The notes: generated by a model from the letters alone, not told the origin. A stretch of DNA of 64,000 nucleotides from Sordaria brevicollis (GCA_033439795.1 JAUTDP010000008.1:2170001-2234000); one strand, 5' to 3'. Positions 11,901 to 24,957 are shown, counted from the stretch's first letter. Numbers and translations: made by a program.

Positions 11901-12402
11901 GAAACAAAGCACGGGCCAATAAATATATAGATAATAAAAAAAGGATCTCAAATTAAAAATAGAACGAAAGCATTTATTATCGGCGGCGATAGATAGCGGC
12001 GGCGTATAGTCGGCGATATACATACAAGTCTATCAAAAAAAAAATAGGCGCCGACAAAACTTTAGATTTTGTATAGTCCCTATGCCTTCATATACGTGTA
12101 AATCGAATGCCCAATAAGAGTATAGTATGCCCTGTATTTCGGGCCCCAAACTGGCACAAAGTACCGTGCACGCAAATTTACTATAGGGCTGGTACCTGCT
12201 AAGCGTTTAGTCTAGCGAAGCGTTTGGAATGTTCCCAACGTTTGGTCTCTTGAACCGTTCATTTACCGTTTACCCGAAATAAATATTTCAAAACGTCAAC
12301 GTCGGAGAATTTAAACGTTAAGACAGGTTTTCACGGTAAATTTACGGTTCACTAAAAACGAATAGTTTAAAAACCGTTGGCCGCACCCCCCCCTTTTTAG
12401 TA

Positions 12403-12508
12403 CGGTCCGTCCGTGGAGTGCCAGTCGTGGCAGTTGATGGATTTGGAAGCTGCTCCTATTGCTCCTGCCTAACTGTTTCCTTGCCCTTCGGCGCTTCTTC
12501 GTCTCTAT
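12403..12508. other. Host DNA between two transposons, including the left 8-bp target duplication
   Basis: About 100 bp of GC-normal, non-RIP sequence between the Plavaka-type element and the TIR of the 30-kb block. Its last 8 bases, GTCTCTAT (12501-12508), recur at 42440-42447 just outside the other TIR. It is the only trace here of the original divergent intergenic region. Confidence 0.6.
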
Positions 12509-12568
12509 CGGGGCAGCTAAAATGACGGCCTACCCTCGATATAATGACGGTCTCTAACCGCTTTTAGA
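12509..12568 (+). repeat. Left 60-bp terminal inverted repeat
   Basis: It matches the reverse complement of 42380-42439 at 59 of 60 positions; the single difference is at position 5 (G versus A). It contains two copies of AATGACGG 22 bp apart, possible transposase-binding sites. Sequence similarity to the other end stops abruptly after CTTTTAGA. It still holds several CpA/TpG sites, so RIP has largely spared it. Confidence 0.9.
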
Positions 12569-12589
12569 AGGCGGTCTGGAAAGTACGTA

Positions 12590-15200
12590 CTTGGCACAAT
12601 TTTTTTTCAATATTCCTACTATACAAATCTACTACGCACTATCATTCCCATACAAATACACCGTATTTTTTTTACCTTTATTATTTCTCAATTACAACCC
12701 ACATACTTACAATGTTATACCCGTTACCTATTACTACTATATCGATTATACGCTTTATAATAACGCTAATTATAAATACTATTAACGGCGGTATTATTAA
12801 TATTATTAATAATCCTTTTATTTTTAATAATTCAGAGGAAGATAATATAATCCCTATTCCCGTCGTACCCGCGCATTACGACCGTAACGAATCTCCTAAT
12901 ATCGAAATTAAGTAAAAAGACGAAGATGATAATAAAGAGGAGGAAAAAGACTATTATTATTAATTTATAAGGGAGGAATTCCCTAATAATATCAATAATA
13001 CGCCCGCTAACCTACTTACTTTCTTTGATATTACTACGACCGCGACCACCGTTAACAACTTTAAGGAATTACGCGATAAAAATTAAAAAAATTTTAACGA
13101 TCTTTTTAAAGATATAAATACCGTCGCTAAAAAAAATTAATTTTAATATTAATAAACGGCGCAACAACAACTATCGCAATAGTATTATTTATAAAAGGAA
13201 TATAATATATAATAAAGGCGCTAAACTATTAAATCAAAATATTAATAAATAGGCAATAAAATTATAAAAAAAGGGTCACGAATAGAAGGCTAAGGTAATT
13301 CTTATTACTAAAACTAAAAAGTAAATATTTAATATTCTATATTATAATTATATTTACAACTTCGATATTAAATATATTATTTTCTTATTAATTTACTATT
13401 ATAGAGTCCGCAACGATAATATTATTATAAATGTATTATAATTAATAAAATAACCAAAAGCTATATCGTTTAATATTGTAATTTTAATTCGAAAAGAGTT
13501 TCTAGACGTTAAAATTAAGGCTAAAAACGTTATTAACGTTATTATATACTATAAATCTATACTCGCCGGTACCCTATCACCTACCTAGTAATTTATTTAA
13601 TACTTTACTATTACGTTTAATATTATTAATAGGTTTTATCGATAGGGTAATTTACCAATTAGTAAAATCGAATACGTTTTTTAAATTTACGATTAATATA
13701 TTAATTAATAAAAAAAAATCTAAAAGTATAATTAATAAACTATATTTATAAAATTAATAAATTTAATTTATTTTTATTTTAAATTCACAATATTATAATA
13801 ATATATATAGTTTTTAATATTAGGTATTATCTATTTAATAGCGAAAAAGAGGAATCTTTTACTTAGGTCCTTAACGTTATAAAGGAAATATTTACCGAAT
13901 ATAATATCGCTAAACTATATATAATTATTATGAATTATAATAAAGTATTTAAACGATTATATACGGTAATTTTCAACGATAATACCTAATACTAAATTTA
14001 TTTATAGTATATTATAAAGAACGTTTACTATAATATTAAAAAGAAGTAGAATAAATCGTTCGATAGAATAACCTTAAATAATAGAAATAATAATAGTAAT
14101 TATTTTCCCGGCAAAAACTTTAAATATAATATTTAAAATAACTCCGCTAATTAAGATAATATCGTTCGTACCCTAAGCGCTAAATTATTATTACTAGAAT
14201 ATCGCTATTAATACCTCGCTAACGCTCATAATAACCGAATAACCGAATAAATATTTAAACGCGCTCCTAACGGTTTAAATCATAAATAATTCGATAATAT
14301 AAATAGTTTTCTATATATTTAGAATATTAAAATATATATAAATATAAAAGAGAATTTTAATAAAGAATAGGGTATACTTAAATAAAAATTCGAAGACTAG
14401 CCGGGTAAATATTATTTTTAATACTTTAATAATTATATAATTAATAATAAATTTAATAATTTTAATCGAATATTTAACGAAGGTCTATATATTTATACAA
14501 TACTAATTTGCCTACTTTTAAGTAAAGAAGTATAAGAATTTTAATATACATATTACCTCCCGTATAGAAAGCGCGTATAATTTCCTTAAGCGCTTACTCA
14601 AGAACCGATTTATCGATTTAAATACTTTACTACTTATTATTAATAAAATTATCGTAAAATTCCAATATAATTATAAAATAGTATACTAAGAGTAAATATC
14701 TAAGAAAATAAAGAAGTATAATTATAATATTATAAAGAGACTATTATACTTCGTTAAATTCGTTAATTTCGATTTAATTTAAAAGTAATTCGATATTGCT
14801 ACTAACGTAATTAAAAATAGGAAGCTATAATAGGGTTTATATATTAGATTTTACTACTATTAATTTAATTTACCTTATTAATATTAATTTATACTTATAT
14901 TTATAAATAAAGGTTTTATTACTTTAATTACTATTAATAAATATTAATATTTTCAAAAAAAAGTATATTAATTATTTATATTATTTATTATATATTAACT
15001 ATATTAACTAATATTTAACTACTATTTATTAAATTCCTTACCCTCCATTATAAAGAAGACTTAAATTAAATATTTAATAAAAAACGTTAAACTACCAAAA
15101 TTCGTAATAATATTCAATTACTCCTTAACGATAATAATATATTCGATAATAATAATAGTATTAATTAAATACCACCTCTATTAACGGATAACGCCTAACG
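12590..15200 (+). pseudogene. Mutator-like (MULE) transposase, RIP-inactivated
   Basis: Plus-strand coding-like sequence read through stops. An acidic N-terminal segment starts near 12712 (VVPAHYDRNESPNIEIK), followed by LTFFDITTTATTVNNFKEL near 13.02 kb. The MULE catalytic region is at 13810-14080: EKEESFT, then NVIKEIFTEYNIAK, then IIIMNYNKVFKR, then IIKNVYYNIKKK. Intact relatives have D-x-D and WH motifs here; the Asp codons now read Asn, as TpG to TpA would cause. The C-terminal signature ITSRIESAYNFLKRLLKNRF lies at 14546-14605 in another frame, consistent with introns. Stops fall at expected Gln and Trp codons. Position just inside the left TIR fits a transposase driving the flanking TIRs. 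Exon limits are approximate. Confidence 0.7.
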
Positions 15201-15480
15201 TTATAATACCTCGATTCGTTATTGTCACAGGATTATACCTGTGCTATACCCGGTATACGCATTGACTACCTATATAGGTGCTTAGATCCCCAGCGACCAT
15301 TCCCGACCTAGTCTCTTACAATAGGCGTTCATCTAAAAGTGTCAGCCCCCACTTTTGTTCCCCTCCGCATCCGCCCCGCTTTCGGCCGCTACAAGTGGCG
15401 CGTAGCTTGGAACCTACGGGTCCAAAAATGGTGTAATATTTAATTTACGTTTGTATCCCTCCTAAATAAAAGTAGCCATT
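15201..15480. other. GC-normal island inside RIP-mutated DNA
   Basis: Between the end of the MULE gene and the RecQ-like gene about 270 bp are almost free of RIP and include GTCACAGGATTATACCTGTG, an imperfect palindrome near 15223. It contains the left copy of the 46-bp direct repeat. No ORF is evident. It could be a promoter or the left border of a nested element. Confidence 0.5.
15400..15445 (+). repeat. 46-bp direct repeat, left copy
   Basis: It starts GCGTAGCTTGGAACCTACGG and matches 41516-41561 in the same orientation at 42 of 46 positions. All four differences are C to T or G to A in the right copy, and three lie in CpA/TpG context. Confidence 0.85.
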
Positions 15481-15989
15481 ATATAAAAAAAAATATATAT
15501 TTTGAGTAAGATCATTTGAAACACTCTTTTATTTCTCAATTACAAAAATTTTTATTATAATTAAAAATATATTCTAAAGATAAAATATCGTTAGAATATA
15601 TATTCTATAATATTTTTTTATATCTTTTTATATATAATATAAATTTCTAATATCGTAGGGGTAATTTCTATTATATAAAAAAACGTTATAGTAAGGATTG
15701 TATATTTTATTTTAATAATTTATAATCGTATTACTATAAAATTTAATATATACGATGAATAACCTAAATTATAATATTAATAAATTTTTAATATTTATTT
15801 ATCGTATTGCCGACTTTCGAATATTTAATACGTTTGGATATTTTAAAATAAATTTACGATATTAAATTAATAAAATATTATAACGTACTATTTCTACCGA
15901 CGACGAAAATATATAATATAAGTTTATTAATACGGTAATTATATATATATTAAATTAGGGTTTACTACTGGGATAGAAATAACGTTACC

Positions 15990-18430
15990 CAAAATTTGGT
16001 TAAATTGAATCTATTTATTATATTATTTATAAATAAAGCGATATAATTTTAATTATTAGAACGGGCTATAATAAGAATATTATTTTCTAAACGGTATCTT
16101 TTATTTTATTTAATAAAATTATTATTTAAATTATCCTATTTAATCGATTTAGTAAAGAATAGCGTAATATTATTATTAAATTCCCGGGTATTCGGTTTAT
16201 TTTAATTAATTAATTAATTATTAAAGTATAATAATAATAATCTTAAAATTAATAGGGGGGGTAAAAAAAATAAGAGCCTTACCCCCCCTTATTAATTTTA
16301 AATTTTATTTAAATAATTATAGAGCGGATATTAATTTAATTTATTATAGGATGTCTAATTTTAGAAAGATTTGGAAACGGGAAATTATATATATATTTTC
16401 TTAGGTCTAGAATAAGTTATAAACGAGAAATTTATAGAATTAATATATAAAGTATCTTTTAATTAGCGGATTACCTTTATCGCTATTAATAAATTATATA
16501 TTATTTTTTAGTAGCGCGATTTCTAGAAATAATTTATTTACTTCTATACTATCCGAATAACTATCCTATTAAATATTCTTTAATTTGGGTATATAATTAT
16601 ATTAATATATAACGCCTAATATTATATTTATAAATATAGCGGCTTCCGCTTAAAGGGTCGTAGAATAAATAAATTTATTATTATCTATACTTTAATCGAT
16701 TATATTAATATAATAATAGTATTATAACCTATTTTAATAAGTGGGATTTATAATTATCGGCGGTTTAAATTCATCTTCGGCCTATTAACGTTAAATGCCC
16801 TTACTTTTAATATACGCCTTTTTCCGAAAACGATTATTTATATTAATAATAAACTATTATTATTTTCCGCTTAAACGTATTTATTATAGTATTTTATATT
16901 TAACGGTTGCGATTTATTATATACGGTAAAAGTAATCCGTAAATATAATATAAATATATATTTTAGGGATTAAAGGGAATTATACGAAGATTTTAAACGT
17001 ACGGATATTACGTATCGGATAATATTTATTATTATTTCGTTGGGAATAAAGATAGATATTCCCGATATATAACGTATAATATAATACGGCGCGATTCGGT
17101 TTAATAACGTAATTAATTTAATATAGCGGTTCGGACGTACCGTCTATACGGATTTTATTATATACGGTATAAAGTATTATTTTTTATTATTTTATTAATT
17201 CGATTATTTAAATTAATTAAAAACGTTTACTAAAAGGGATATTATAATCGTTAATAGAATTTCGGACGGTATTTAATTAGAAACGTTAAAATTACTATTT
17301 CTTCTTTCCGTTATTTTTTAATATATAATATTAAATTTTATTTTAATTAAAGACTTTATTTAATCGGCTGAATTTTTAAATTAAAGTACGTCCGATTAAT
17401 TTTCGGTAATTAAAAGTATATCGGATAAGGATATTTTAATTTATAGTAAAATATTTAACGAAAATAAAAGGGTTTTTAATTATATAATTCTGTAGGATTT
17501 AGGTATTAATAATAATAATTGCTAATTCCGCGTTTAGATTATTAAAGAAGAATTATTTCGAAAGAAGATTGTAATTAAATATAAAGAGATATATAAATTC
17601 GTTAATATAGGATATTTCCGGTAATATATTTTATAATTATTATAAGAGCCGGGGTTATTATTTAGGCCTAAAGGTCCGCCTTTTTATATTAAAAATTTCG
17701 ATATTAAAGTTATTAATATTAATCCTCTTCTAATTTTATATTAACGATATTATAATAAGTATTACCCTTTATTAAACTTTTTATTACTAATATTTAGGAA
17801 ATCGGCGGTTATTAACCGACGTTCGGCGAAATTAATTAAAATTAGCTTCGTAATAAACGAATTAAAATGCTTTATATTCGCTAAAATATAAACTTTCTAC
17901 CCCGGAGTATTAAAATTCTTTTATTTATTTAAAGAAGTATTTATATTATTTTTATTCTAAAATACTTTTACCCGTTTATTTACTAAATAAGAATATATAT
18001 TTATAGTAAATAATTTTATTAAAATTATTTTTACATTTAAATTATAGAAGTAAATATAATAATATAAATAAATAATAATTACCGAATACGCCCGTATTAT
18101 ATTAATTTTATTAAAGGTATTTAATAATAACTAAGAAAGGATTATTTATAATATTGCATTTATAAAGAAAAGAAAGTTAAAGAAAGCGTATTAAGGGAAA
18201 GTACCGCTTTCGAAAGATACGTATAAGGCGGTTAATGTTATAAAGTCTATTGTATATAGAAATTAAGTAAAGATTAACGTAAATATTACCCGACCTACGA
18301 AAAGGGTAAAGGCGAATAAAATACCGATAAAATGGAAATAGTAAATTATTTAGCCTTTAGAATAATAATAGATTTATTTATATTAAATATTATTATTTAA
18401 TTTTTAATTTATAGGAATTAACGTAATGAT
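15990..18430 (+). pseudogene. RecQ-like DEAD/DEAH helicase, RIP-inactivated
   Basis: Plus-strand helicase motifs appear in the expected order when stops are read through. Motif I, RTGYNKNIIF, lies near 16.06 kb (ancestral G-x-GKS), followed by FPGIRFILIN near 16.19 kb. After a probable intron (about 16225-16349) holding a G-tract palindrome comes NEKFIELIYKVSFN, then motif II region TFIAINKLYIIF near 16.47 kb. Motifs V-VI lie near 17.02-17.15 kb: IIFIIISLGIKIDIPDI, then IQYGAIRFNNV and RFGRTVYTDF. This matches the RecQ pattern T-x-x-x-GMGID...VIQYG...QRFGR. Such helicases occur in fungal subtelomeric and repeat DNA. Gln and Trp positions are stops and Asp/Gly codons are shifted as RIP predicts. 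The C-terminus is not defined. It lies immediately upstream of, and in the same orientation as, the SNF2-like gene. Confidence 0.65.
16243..16302. repeat. G-tract palindrome 1
   Basis: Arms TTAAAATTAATAGGGGGGG and CCCCCCCTTATTAATTTTAA around a 20-nt spacer. It lies between helicase motifs I and II of the RecQ-like gene, inside what looks like an intron (GTATAA near 16225 to TATAG near 16349). Confidence 0.85.
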
Positions 18431-18833
18431 AGAGGATAGTTAATCTTTTTAAAATTAATAGGGAGGGGCGGTACGACGATAAGAGAGGTATTTATTATAT
18501 TATTTATAGAAGTTTAATAATAACATTATAATTTATCCTATTTTTATTAATAAATAGGTATTAATAAAATTAAAAATCGATACCGCTAATAATATATTTA
18601 TTAAACGCTTTAATCCCTAATTAATAATTATAAATAAAGTAAATAGGTTTTTTAATTTATTAAATTAATTAATTTAATTATTTATTTTATTTATAGGATT
18701 TATTTAAGAATTATAATATTTATTCCGTAAATAATTTATAAATTATATATATAAACCCCTTTATAAATACGATTTCTTAATCTTTTTCTCCTTCCTCTTT
18801 ATAATATTTTATACTTTTTTTCTTTACTTTTAT

Positions 18834-18990
18834 CCCCCTTATTAATTTTAAATAACTTTAGAAATATTTAATTATAACCCCCCCATTAATTTTAAATAAT
18901 TTTAAAAACGTTTAATTATAACCCCCTTATTAATTTTAAAATGAATTTAGAAAGCTTTAGCTTTAATTTACCCCCCCTATTAATTCCAAA
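18834..18990 (+). repeat. Tandem half-palindromes, 44-49 bp period
   Basis: Four copies of the C-arm (CCCCC-TTATTAATTTTAAA type) start at 18834, 18878, 18922 and 18971. Each of the first three is followed by a related AT-rich spacer ending TTTAATTATAA or similar. They sit between the RecQ-like and SNF2-like coding regions. Confidence 0.8.
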
Positions 18991-19644
18991 TTAATTTAAA
19001 GCCGCCGAATATAAATAATACCCTTTCTTCTAATTACGAAGGAATAATTTAATTTAAAGTACGTAATTGAATATATTAAATATAAATAATTATATTAACC
19101 CTTTTAAATACTTTATTTAATATCCGCAGTTAGGGGTTAAAAGAACCCCCAACCCGGCCCGCCTATTAATTAATTCTTCAATAGGATTAATATTAATATA
19201 CTTTAAAAATTATATTTACTACCGTTAAATTTTTTTTAAATATAATACCGGCAATAAATATATTAAATAAATTTAATAAAATTATAAAGCAATAATACTT
19301 TAAAATAAACTATTAATTAATAAGTTTCTAACGTACGGAGGAGGTATTAATATTCGAAAAATCTACCGAATTATCCTAAATTTATTATTAAATTAATAAA
19401 GGGAGGAAGAAGATTTTTATAAGTAAATAGAATATTTATAAACTTTTATAAATGATATATACCGAACGAAGTATATTAAAAGTATTAGTAATAAAACGAA
19501 ATTTTTAGGTTAAATTCTAATTTATTTAATTTCTTCTTTAGCGGTCCTAAATATTATTAAAGTTTATAAGGTATTAAAATATTTAAATTTAATAACGCTC
19601 TTCTAATATTTGGATTATAAATATAAATATTGCCCTTACCTAAT

Positions 19645-19689
19645 TTAAAATTAATAAGGGGGTAATTTTAATCCCCTTTATTAATTTTA
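19645..19689. repeat. G-tract palindrome 2
   Basis: Arms TTTAAAATTAATAAGGGGG and CCCCTTTATTAATTTTA around a 10-nt spacer. A further C-arm variant follows at about 19706. Located upstream of the SNF2-like gene. Confidence 0.8.
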
Positions 19690-21260
19690 CGTACGGTTTA
19701 AATTGCCCCCCTTATTAGTTTTATATACGGTTTGAACCGTATTTTATAAATAATACTTTAGATTATTTATTAATATTTAATAATTGCCTACTTTTTTAGT
19801 CCGGTGAAATATTTTAAAATTAATTAAATATTAAAAAAAGAAAAATAGGAGTAAAGTAAAAATATACCGTTATAGAATAAAATTTTAAAGGTTATTCCGA
19901 AGGTAGCCGATAATTTCGTTTATAAACGTATTTTACGCTTTTTATTAATAATAAACGTCGAAAATATTCTAATTAACGCTTTAATTATTTATATTAAAAA
20001 TTTAATAGATTATTTAAAGAATTTCGATATTAAGGTAAAAAACGATATCGACGCTAAAGTTACTTTCGTTATCGTTTTATATTAATATTTACGTATTACG
20101 TATATCGGATTAATACCGAATTTTTTACTTTAATATTCCCTAGTATTCGAAGGTATATTTAACTTTTTCCTAAAATATTAAGCCGACGATTAATTTAGGG
20201 CCATTTTCTATTTTTTTTAATTCGTTAAATACCGGCGTCTTATTTATAAATTTACCTTCGTTAATAGCGGCGATAATCCGAATATAAAAATGTTTAACAG
20301 GCTTATTTTTACCTTTATTATATAAAATAATAATAATATTAATATAGAAACCTAATATAACGATATTTTAGGAAATGCGGTATAATTAATAATAATTGAA
20401 ATCTTTAATTTAATATTTAAATTTAATTATAAATATAATTAAGCGATTATTAGTATTAATTTTAATAAAAAGGTCGATATTAGTAATATTAACGTGGCCG
20501 TAGTAAATAAACGTTAAATAAATTTCGAAATATATATATAAATATTTTACCTCTTTTTTTTTAATAAAAGAGTATAAAGATTAGGGGAAATTATTTTACA
20601 ATAATCTAAAGGTTATTATAATTATATTAAAATCTTTCGATATCCTAAAGATAAATTACGCTTTACTTATATCGATATTAACGGCTTTAAACCGGCTTAC
20701 TAAATTAAGTAAGCCGAAATTCCGGTATAAAAATACTATTATATTATAATTAAATAATAATTTTATATTAATATCGTAATTATTTTTTAATCCGGCGTAA
20801 ATAGGAAATTTAATAATTAAAGACTAATTTACTAATATAATTAATAATATAGTTATAGATTTAGATAAGAATTCGCCCGAGATTTAAAAGGAATTTACTA
20901 CCTTTACGTCCGAATTAAATATATTTTAGGAGGATTTAATTATTTAATTAATAAAGGTACGAATACGAGTATAATATTAAATTATTAAATTTATTAAACG
21001 TTATTACCCGTATAAAGAGATATTACCGGATTAGGAATTTATTTATATAATAATAGAGGAATAAAAACGTATTAAATCCCCGGGCCCGGGAGGATAATTT
21101 CTTCTATTATCTTAAAATAAAATAGAATTAAAGGATATCGAAACCTTATTTTAATATTTTAAAGACTTTCTTTAAATTAATTAGAAGTTGCGTAAGAAAA
21201 ATAAAAAAAGTCTTTTACTTTATTAATTCGTCGGTAAATTTTTATTCGTTATATTTATTT

Positions 21261-21306
21261 AAAATTAATAGGGGGGGCGTATAGTATACCCCCCCCTATT
21301 AATTTT
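21261..21306. repeat. G-tract palindrome 3 with adjacent tandem duplication
   Basis: Arms AAAATTAATAGGGGGGG and CCCCCCCCTATTAATTTT around an 11-nt spacer. Just downstream the unit ATTATCCGAATCCTA occurs twice, separated by another C-arm (about 21310-21361). It lies just before motif I of the SNF2-like gene. Confidence 0.85.
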
Positions 21307-23330
21307 GAATATTATCCGAATCCTACCCCCTTATTAATTTTAAATATTATCCGAATCCTACCTTTATAATATTCTTATAATTTACGTTATTAATTTTAAT
21401 TTTATAAATACTTTTATTATTTACGAATTAGAAAAATTACTATTTAAAGGTATTATATTAATTAATAAAGTCGGGATTAGTAAAACCTTAATTTATTTAA
21501 TAATAATTGTATTTTACATCGTACAATTTTAAATTTAAAAGCGAATAGGATAGAATATTACCGCCCTATTTATATTAATTTTATTATTACCGTTATTAGT
21601 TTTATAAACGTTTATAGAAATTATAGAAATATTCGGCAACGATATTAATATTTATATATAATTCAATTATAAAAGGGCCTTCGTAATCGGTAATCCGCGT
21701 TATAAGCGTACTTTAAATTAAATAGGGTTTAATAAATTTATAGCGAAGTATATTTATTATAAAAACGATTTTAATATTATTAAAGTCGTTATTTTTATAA
21801 TATAATTTATAATAAATAATCGGTAGGTATTTTCTTTCGATTATTTATATAATTTTAAGGACCCTAATTCTTTAAAGAGCCGGGACGTTTTCGAACCCCG
21901 CTCCCCCTTTATTACGCCCTATAGAAATAAGGGTAAAGGTAAAGTTAAGGCTAAGGTTAAAATTAAGGTTAAAATTAAAACGAAAATTACGTCGCTATTA
22001 GAAAGCGAATCCGATAATAATAATTCCGATTCCTTAGGTTTTAGTACGGACTATAATATAGAAGAATAATTATATTTATAAGCCCCCCCTTATTAATTTT
22101 AATTACTTTATACCTTTAATTCTTATATATTAATTATTTATATATTTAAAAATTAAATACCTTAAACTTTTAAAAAGGGGTAGAAAATAAGTAAAATTTA
22201 TAAAATCGTTATAATTTATTATAATAATATTAAGTTTACGCGCGTTATTATCGATGAAATTTAAGTTATTTAGTATACGGATAGCGGTATTTAGCGTTTT
22301 ATTTATAAGATTCTAAAAGCCTATATTATTTTTTATTTGGTTATACCCCTATTTAATTTTATTTTAAATTTAAAAATATTTATATTTATATTATAGGATA
22401 ATATAGACTTCCCGCTTCGGTCCGAATCTTTCGACGAGAAGGATTTTAATATTAAAGGTATTTATTAAAAAGATAGCTTTAATTACCTCTTTATAAAGGA
22501 TACGGATAATAAAATAATTATATAATTCTTAACGATTTATTAAAATTTAAAATTCGATTAATAAGTATTATATTTATAATATTAATGGCGGATTGTAGAT
22601 AAGGGCGTTATTTCGAATTTAGAAACCGATTATATTATTAATTAATCCTATATTTTCTTCCTATATAAAGGTATATAAACGCCCTTTACTATTTTTAATA
22701 ATTAGATTATTTACCCGTTTATTATAATCCCGCTTATATAAATATATTACGTTTATTTAAAGTATAGTATACGATTTTATTAATAAATAATTAATATAAT
22801 AAATTATTATTTAATTAAAGTATTTAAGGAGGTTAATTATATCGATTTAAAGACCGTTATTATTTCCCTGAATATAAGGCGAATACTTAAAGGCGCGGGA
22901 TTTAATTTTATACGTAATTTATATTTCCTTTTGTAGGATATTTATTATTAGGATATATTATAGGCCGATAATTTCTTAGGTAAAATAAATACGGAAAAGT
23001 TATAGGCTTTTAATAGAGAATTGAATAAAGAATTACGTTTTATTAGAAAATCGAAAGTATTAAAAATAGCGAATCTAAGTATTAATAAAGTGGGCAAATT
23101 CTTAAAGTTTAATATTAATAAAAGGTTAGTATATATATATATATTTCTAATTAATAACGCTAATATTATTCCTTTAAACGATAAATTGAAAATAATATAT
23201 TAGGCCGCGTTCTAATCGCCGCTTTAGTATTAGATTTTATAGAAGGTATGGGATTATAATCTAAAGGGAAAGTGAATATTCATTATAATTAATTATCCTT
23301 AAATATAAATATAAATTATTTTTCTTCTAT

Positions 23331-23377
23331 TTAAAATTAATAGGGGGGTTGTATTTAACCCCCTTATTAATTTCGAA
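23331..23377. repeat. G-tract palindrome 4
   Basis: Arms TTAAAATTAATAGGGGGG and CCCCCTTATTAATTTCGAA around a 10-nt spacer. It sits between the middle and C-terminal helicase motifs of the SNF2-like gene. A degenerate relative lies at 23741-23771. Confidence 0.8.
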
Positions 23378-24926
23378 TGTATTTAGTACGTATTAATTAT
23401 ATATAGGGTCCTTTTATAGATTTTACGCAAAGTTAGCTTTATAATAAAAATTATTATATTTAAATAGAGTATTTTAGAGTATAAAATTATTATTAACGAT
23501 TAAAACGATATTTATTCGTAAATAGACGTTTTATTATTAAATTTTAACGTTAATATTATAGGTTTGAATATTTATTCTTACTATTTTATTAATATTGGCC
23601 TATATTATATTTAGAATATTTTTACTATTTTATAATTTATAGGGCGTTTTTACCGAATTGGTTAAAAGAAGGTAGTTAATTAATACTTCCTATAAATAAA
23701 TAGGACTTTATCGGATTAATAAGAAGATCGGATAATTTGTAAAATTAATATATACCCCTCCTATTAATTTTATATTTACTTTATATTAACGCTTTAATAG
23801 TAGATCTATTTTTTATAATTTATTTTAACCTTATCGAAAAAGGTTATATTTTTTTATTTTAAATCCGTTATCGTATACGAAATTACGAAAATAATCCTTA
23901 TTTATAATTTTAATTATTATATTTGGGTAGTTGAATTATTTTAAAGGATTATAGATTTTATAATATAATATATTTAATATATTAGTATTATTTACTCCGT
24001 TATTATTAAAGCGTTCGCTAAATATTTATATAATAATTTTAAGGAGGCTTTTAACGATATTCGATACTTTTAACTTATTATTGTAAAATATTTACTTATT
24101 ATTGGGCTAATATACGTTAACCGGTATTTTAATTATACGAATCCTATTACCCTTAACCGATTTAAAAAGGTTACGAACTCTATTTCTATATTAAATAGCG
24201 ACGAGAAAAAATAGTATTCAATATAAATAGTATTATATTTAATTAGGTTGGCTTAATAAGAATAGAAATATTAAATTTAAGAATAAAAGAAGTTTGCCGA
24301 AGGGTTACGCTAGCCTTCTTTAATAATTAAAAATATTATATTATATATAATAGATTTCCGTATATAGATTTTAAAATACGGCCGGCCTATATAAATTCTC
24401 TACGGTTTTTAGAAGTATAATATTAATAAGGTAAAATTTAATAACGGTGAAAATTCTCCGTTGAAATATTATAAGAAGAAGGATAATAAAGGCGATAAAA
24501 ATAACGATAATATTACCGGATTTAATAAAAACGATCCCGAATTGTAAAAATTTATTCGAATTGTAATCGATTATATAGTTTATAAATTACGCGCCCCTTT
24601 TACTATATTTAAAAAGAATTTTCCCGGAAATTCCTTTAAGGTTAAGGAGGGCGTTATTTTTTTTAATTTCGTCCGCCCTCCCGAAATTAATATTCGTAAA
24701 TATAATATTAAAAAGGGTTATAATATTTATTACCTAAGCGGATACGTATTATTTAATAAAGATAAATATTTATTCGTTTAATAATTCGGTAAAGCGGTAA
24801 ATATATAAGTAATTTATAAATTCTTTAGCGGCAATATATATAATAATAAGGAGATAATTTAGATATTCGAGGCTTCGGTAAAGTATATTTATAAGAATAT
24901 TATAATTTACCGGGCTAAATTTAATT

Positions 24927-24957
24927 AAAATTAATAGGGGGCCCTTATAAATTTTAA
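24927..24957. repeat. G-tract palindrome 5 (no spacer)
   Basis: AAAATTAATAGGGG is joined directly to GCCCTTATAAATTTT. It overlaps the stop region of the SNF2-like gene and leads into the 105-bp tandem array. Confidence 0.65.

Larger units (their letters stand above)
4557..12402 (-). mobile_element. RIP-mutated Plavaka-type (CACTA-like) DNA transposon
   Basis: A 7.85-kb AT-rich block. Its ends read TACTGCTTGGGGGTGCCGCC on the left and, reverse-complemented, TACTAAAAAGGGGGGGGTGC on the right. These are imperfect inverted repeats; TACTA could be CACTA after one CpA to TpA change. A 2-bp CG lies outside both ends (4555-4556, 12403-12404). Many AACGTTT/AAACGTT subterminal repeats fill 4600-4870 and 12200-12350. 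The element carries a Plavaka-like transposase (minus, 5.2-9.5 kb) and a second minus-strand gene (10.2-11.9 kb). It is heavily hit by RIP. Exact ends are a proposal; the family call rests on the transposase. Confidence 0.65.
19860..24930 (+). pseudogene. SNF2-like helicase/ATPase, RIP-inactivated, multi-exon
   Basis: Plus-strand coding-like exons read through stops. An N-terminal region of unknown kind lies at 19.9-21.2 kb. Motif I is near 21.45 kb (LFKGIILINKVGISKTLIYL, ancestral G-x-GKT), then LPLLVL and IEIFGNDINIYI. A Lys-rich linker follows (GKGKVKAKVKIKVKIKTK, near 21.93 kb). The DEAH-type box reads RVIIDEI near 22.24 kb, followed by LVIPLFNFIL, the SNF2 GTP-x-x-N position. An open stretch covers 23.02-23.20 kb. 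Motif VI reads FIGRFYRIG near 23.64 kb, as in SNF2 Q-x-x-GR-x-x-RIGQ, preceded by NFNVNIIGLNIYSYYF. Coding-like sequence continues to a stop at about 24.92 kb. The order fits a full SNF2 ATPase core. G-tract palindromes interrupt it at 21261, 22083, 23331 and 23741, where introns are expected. Stops match lost Gln/Trp codons. Confidence 0.65.
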
